Part shown: in pieces, positions 63,095 to 64,000 of the stretch
Layout of the letters: each line of letters opens with the position of its first letter
Numbering within the stretch: the first letter of the stretch is position 1
Origin: Shewanella halifaxensis HAW-EB4
GTDB taxonomy: Bacteria; Pseudomonadota; Gammaproteobacteria; Enterobacterales; Shewanellaceae
Direction of reading: 5' to 3'
Length of the DNA stretch: 64,000 bases
Assembly: GCF_000019185.1 (NCBI RefSeq)
Contig: NC_010334.1
Coordinates: 744,001 to 808,000 of the forward strand
Program-made: the position numbers and the translations under genes
Notes under the pieces: model-generated
Told to the model about the DNA's origin: nothing
Databases searched by the model: none
Seen by the model: only the letters and a program-made list of their open reading frames with translations

Positions 63095-64000
63095 ATGGAA
63101 TATAGCCATACAATCAAAGCAATCCGGGCATCGATATTGGATATCGCTTGTACCGTTGATAGCCCAAAAGATATAGAAAAGAACCTACGATTTATTGAAG
63201 ATGGTTTATTGCTCGTGGCCAACGGACATATTGAGTGGGTTGGCACGTGGGAGGAGGGGCAATCTCGAATTCCAGCTAACGTTAGGGTGCGCACTTATCC
63301 AGGTAAAATAGTAATGCCTGGATTTATTGATACCCATATTCACTATCCCCAAGCCGAGATGGTTGGCGCCTACGGCGAACAGTTGCTGGAGTGGTTGAAT
63401 AACTATGTTTTTCCCACCGAAGCTCGTTACAAAGATAAAGAATATGCCAGGGAGATGTCTGAGTTTTTTGTCAAACAGCTGCTGCGTAATGGCACCACCA
63501 CAGCGCTAGTATTTGGTACCGTGCATCCTGAATCTGTTGATTCGCTCTTTGAAGTGGCTGAGAACATCAATATGCGCCTGATTGCAGGCAAAGTGATGAT
63601 GGATCGCAATGCACCTGACTACCTTGTCGACACCCCAGAGACTAGCTATTCAGAGAGTAAGGCACTGATTGAGAAGTGGCATAAACGAGGACGCTTACTC
63701 TATGCCATTACCCCGCGTTTTGCTCCTACATCAACGCCTGAACAACTCGACATGGCCGGCAAGCTTAAGCAGGAGTTCCCTGATACTTATGTCCATACCC
63801 ATCTGTGTGAGAATAAATCAGAGATTAAATGGGTCAAAGAGCTGTTTCCTGACCGTACTAGCTACTTAGATGTTTATCACCATCACGGCCTAACTGGCCC
63901 TAAGAGTATGTTTGCCCACAGTATTCACCTCGAAGACTGTGAGTGGGATTGCTTACAAAAAACCGATTCCGCCGTGTCGTTTTGCCCTACCTCTAACCTC
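63095..64000 (+). CDS. guaD: Guanine deaminase GuaD (cut off at right edge)
   Basis: 302 codons are open to the window end, starting at an ATG after AGAGGTC. Amidohydrolase motifs: PGFIDTHIHYPQ for the first metal His pair, GTVHPESVD, APTSTPEQL, and THLCENKSEIKW. It is very similar to E. coli GuaD (439 aa). It deaminates guanine to xanthine, bringing guanine into the xanthine/urate branch. About 135 residues are missing. Confidence 0.93.
   Translation, partial: MEYSHTIKAIRASILDIACTVDSPKDIEKNLRFIEDGLLLVANGHIEWVGTWEEGQSRIPANVRVRTYPGKIVMPGFIDTHIHYPQAEMVGAYGEQLLEWLNNYVFPTEARYKDKEYAREMSEFFVKQLLRNGTTTALVFGTVHPESVDSLFEVAENINMRLIAGKVMMDRNAPDYLVDTPETSYSESKALIEKWHKRGRLLYAITPRFAPTSTPEQLDMAGKLKQEFPDTYVHTHLCENKSEIKWVKELFPDRTSYLDVYHHHGLTGPKSMFAHSIHLEDCEWDCLQKTDSAVSFCPTSNL

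Noticed and set aside
1..64000. tRNA/rRNA genes, CRISPR arrays, prophage, full insertion sequences, selenocysteine codons
   Set aside because: None was recognised. The only mobile-like items are the palindromic repeats, and no in-frame TGA with a downstream hairpin was seen in xdhD.

Overview
The window looks like chromosome of a marine gammaproteobacterium of the Shewanella type. The signs are moderate GC, a MetJ regulator with tandem met boxes before metB and metF, a monohaem cytochrome beside a DUF3373-type outer-membrane protein, CRP-like sites before respiratory genes, and proteins close to E. coli but clearly outside the Enterobacteria. The assignment rests on remembered protein families, not on a search.

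Positions 1-21.7 kb are ordinary core chromosome. In order: the end of a DUF3373 protein, cytochrome c, an SDR/LysR divergent pair, a TraF_2-like outer-membrane protein, a TauE exporter, a methionine block (metJ <-> metB-metL, then metF), a GFA/CWC zinc-protein pair, an EamA transporter, deaD, an M28 peptidase lipoprotein, uvrA, a YajR-type MFS transporter and ssb.

From 21.8 kb to the right edge lies one large nitrogen-catabolism locus. It corresponds gene by gene to the E. coli yge-yqe-ygf region: ygeV | ygeW-ygeX-ygeY-hyuA-yqeA | yqeB-yqeC | mocA | ygfK-ssnA | an xdhABC-type trio | ygfM-xdhD | an NCS2 purine permease | guaD. In E. coli and gut bacteria this gene set is tied to anaerobic or microaerobic purine (urate) breakdown. 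Molybdenum hydroxylases and YgfK handle the ring, SsnA and HyuA open it, YgeY and YgeW handle ureido/carbamoyl intermediates, YgeX turns 2,3-diaminopropionate into pyruvate and ammonia, and YqeA draws ATP from carbamoyl phosphate. YqeB, YqeC and MocA mature the molybdenum enzymes.

This version carries modules that the E. coli locus lacks. They are a 1680-residue pyruvate:ferredoxin-oxidoreductase-like enzyme, a 912-residue GltD-NfnA fusion flavoprotein next to it, a single chain of three fused RidA domains, and a pyrBI pair set inside the xdh operons. A coherent reading, which is inference, is that pyruvate from YgeX is oxidised by the PFOR, and its electrons pass through the GltD-NfnA protein to YgfK/XdhD for purine reduction. 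RidA would remove the 2-aminoacrylate made by YgeX, and PyrBI or YqeA would use the carbamoyl phosphate.

Regulation is visible in the sequence. YgeV is a sigma-54 activator, and good -24/-12 elements precede ygeW, ygfK, the xdh trio and ygfM-xdhD, with a weaker one before the permease. An AATGATA motif repeats at exact 21-bp steps upstream of ygeW. The locus has also been rearranged: a 136-bp tandem array of the ssnA 3' end, a duplicated terminator/promoter module, two copies of the yqeB 3' end flanking three small unrelated genes, and a MITE-like palindromic repeat.
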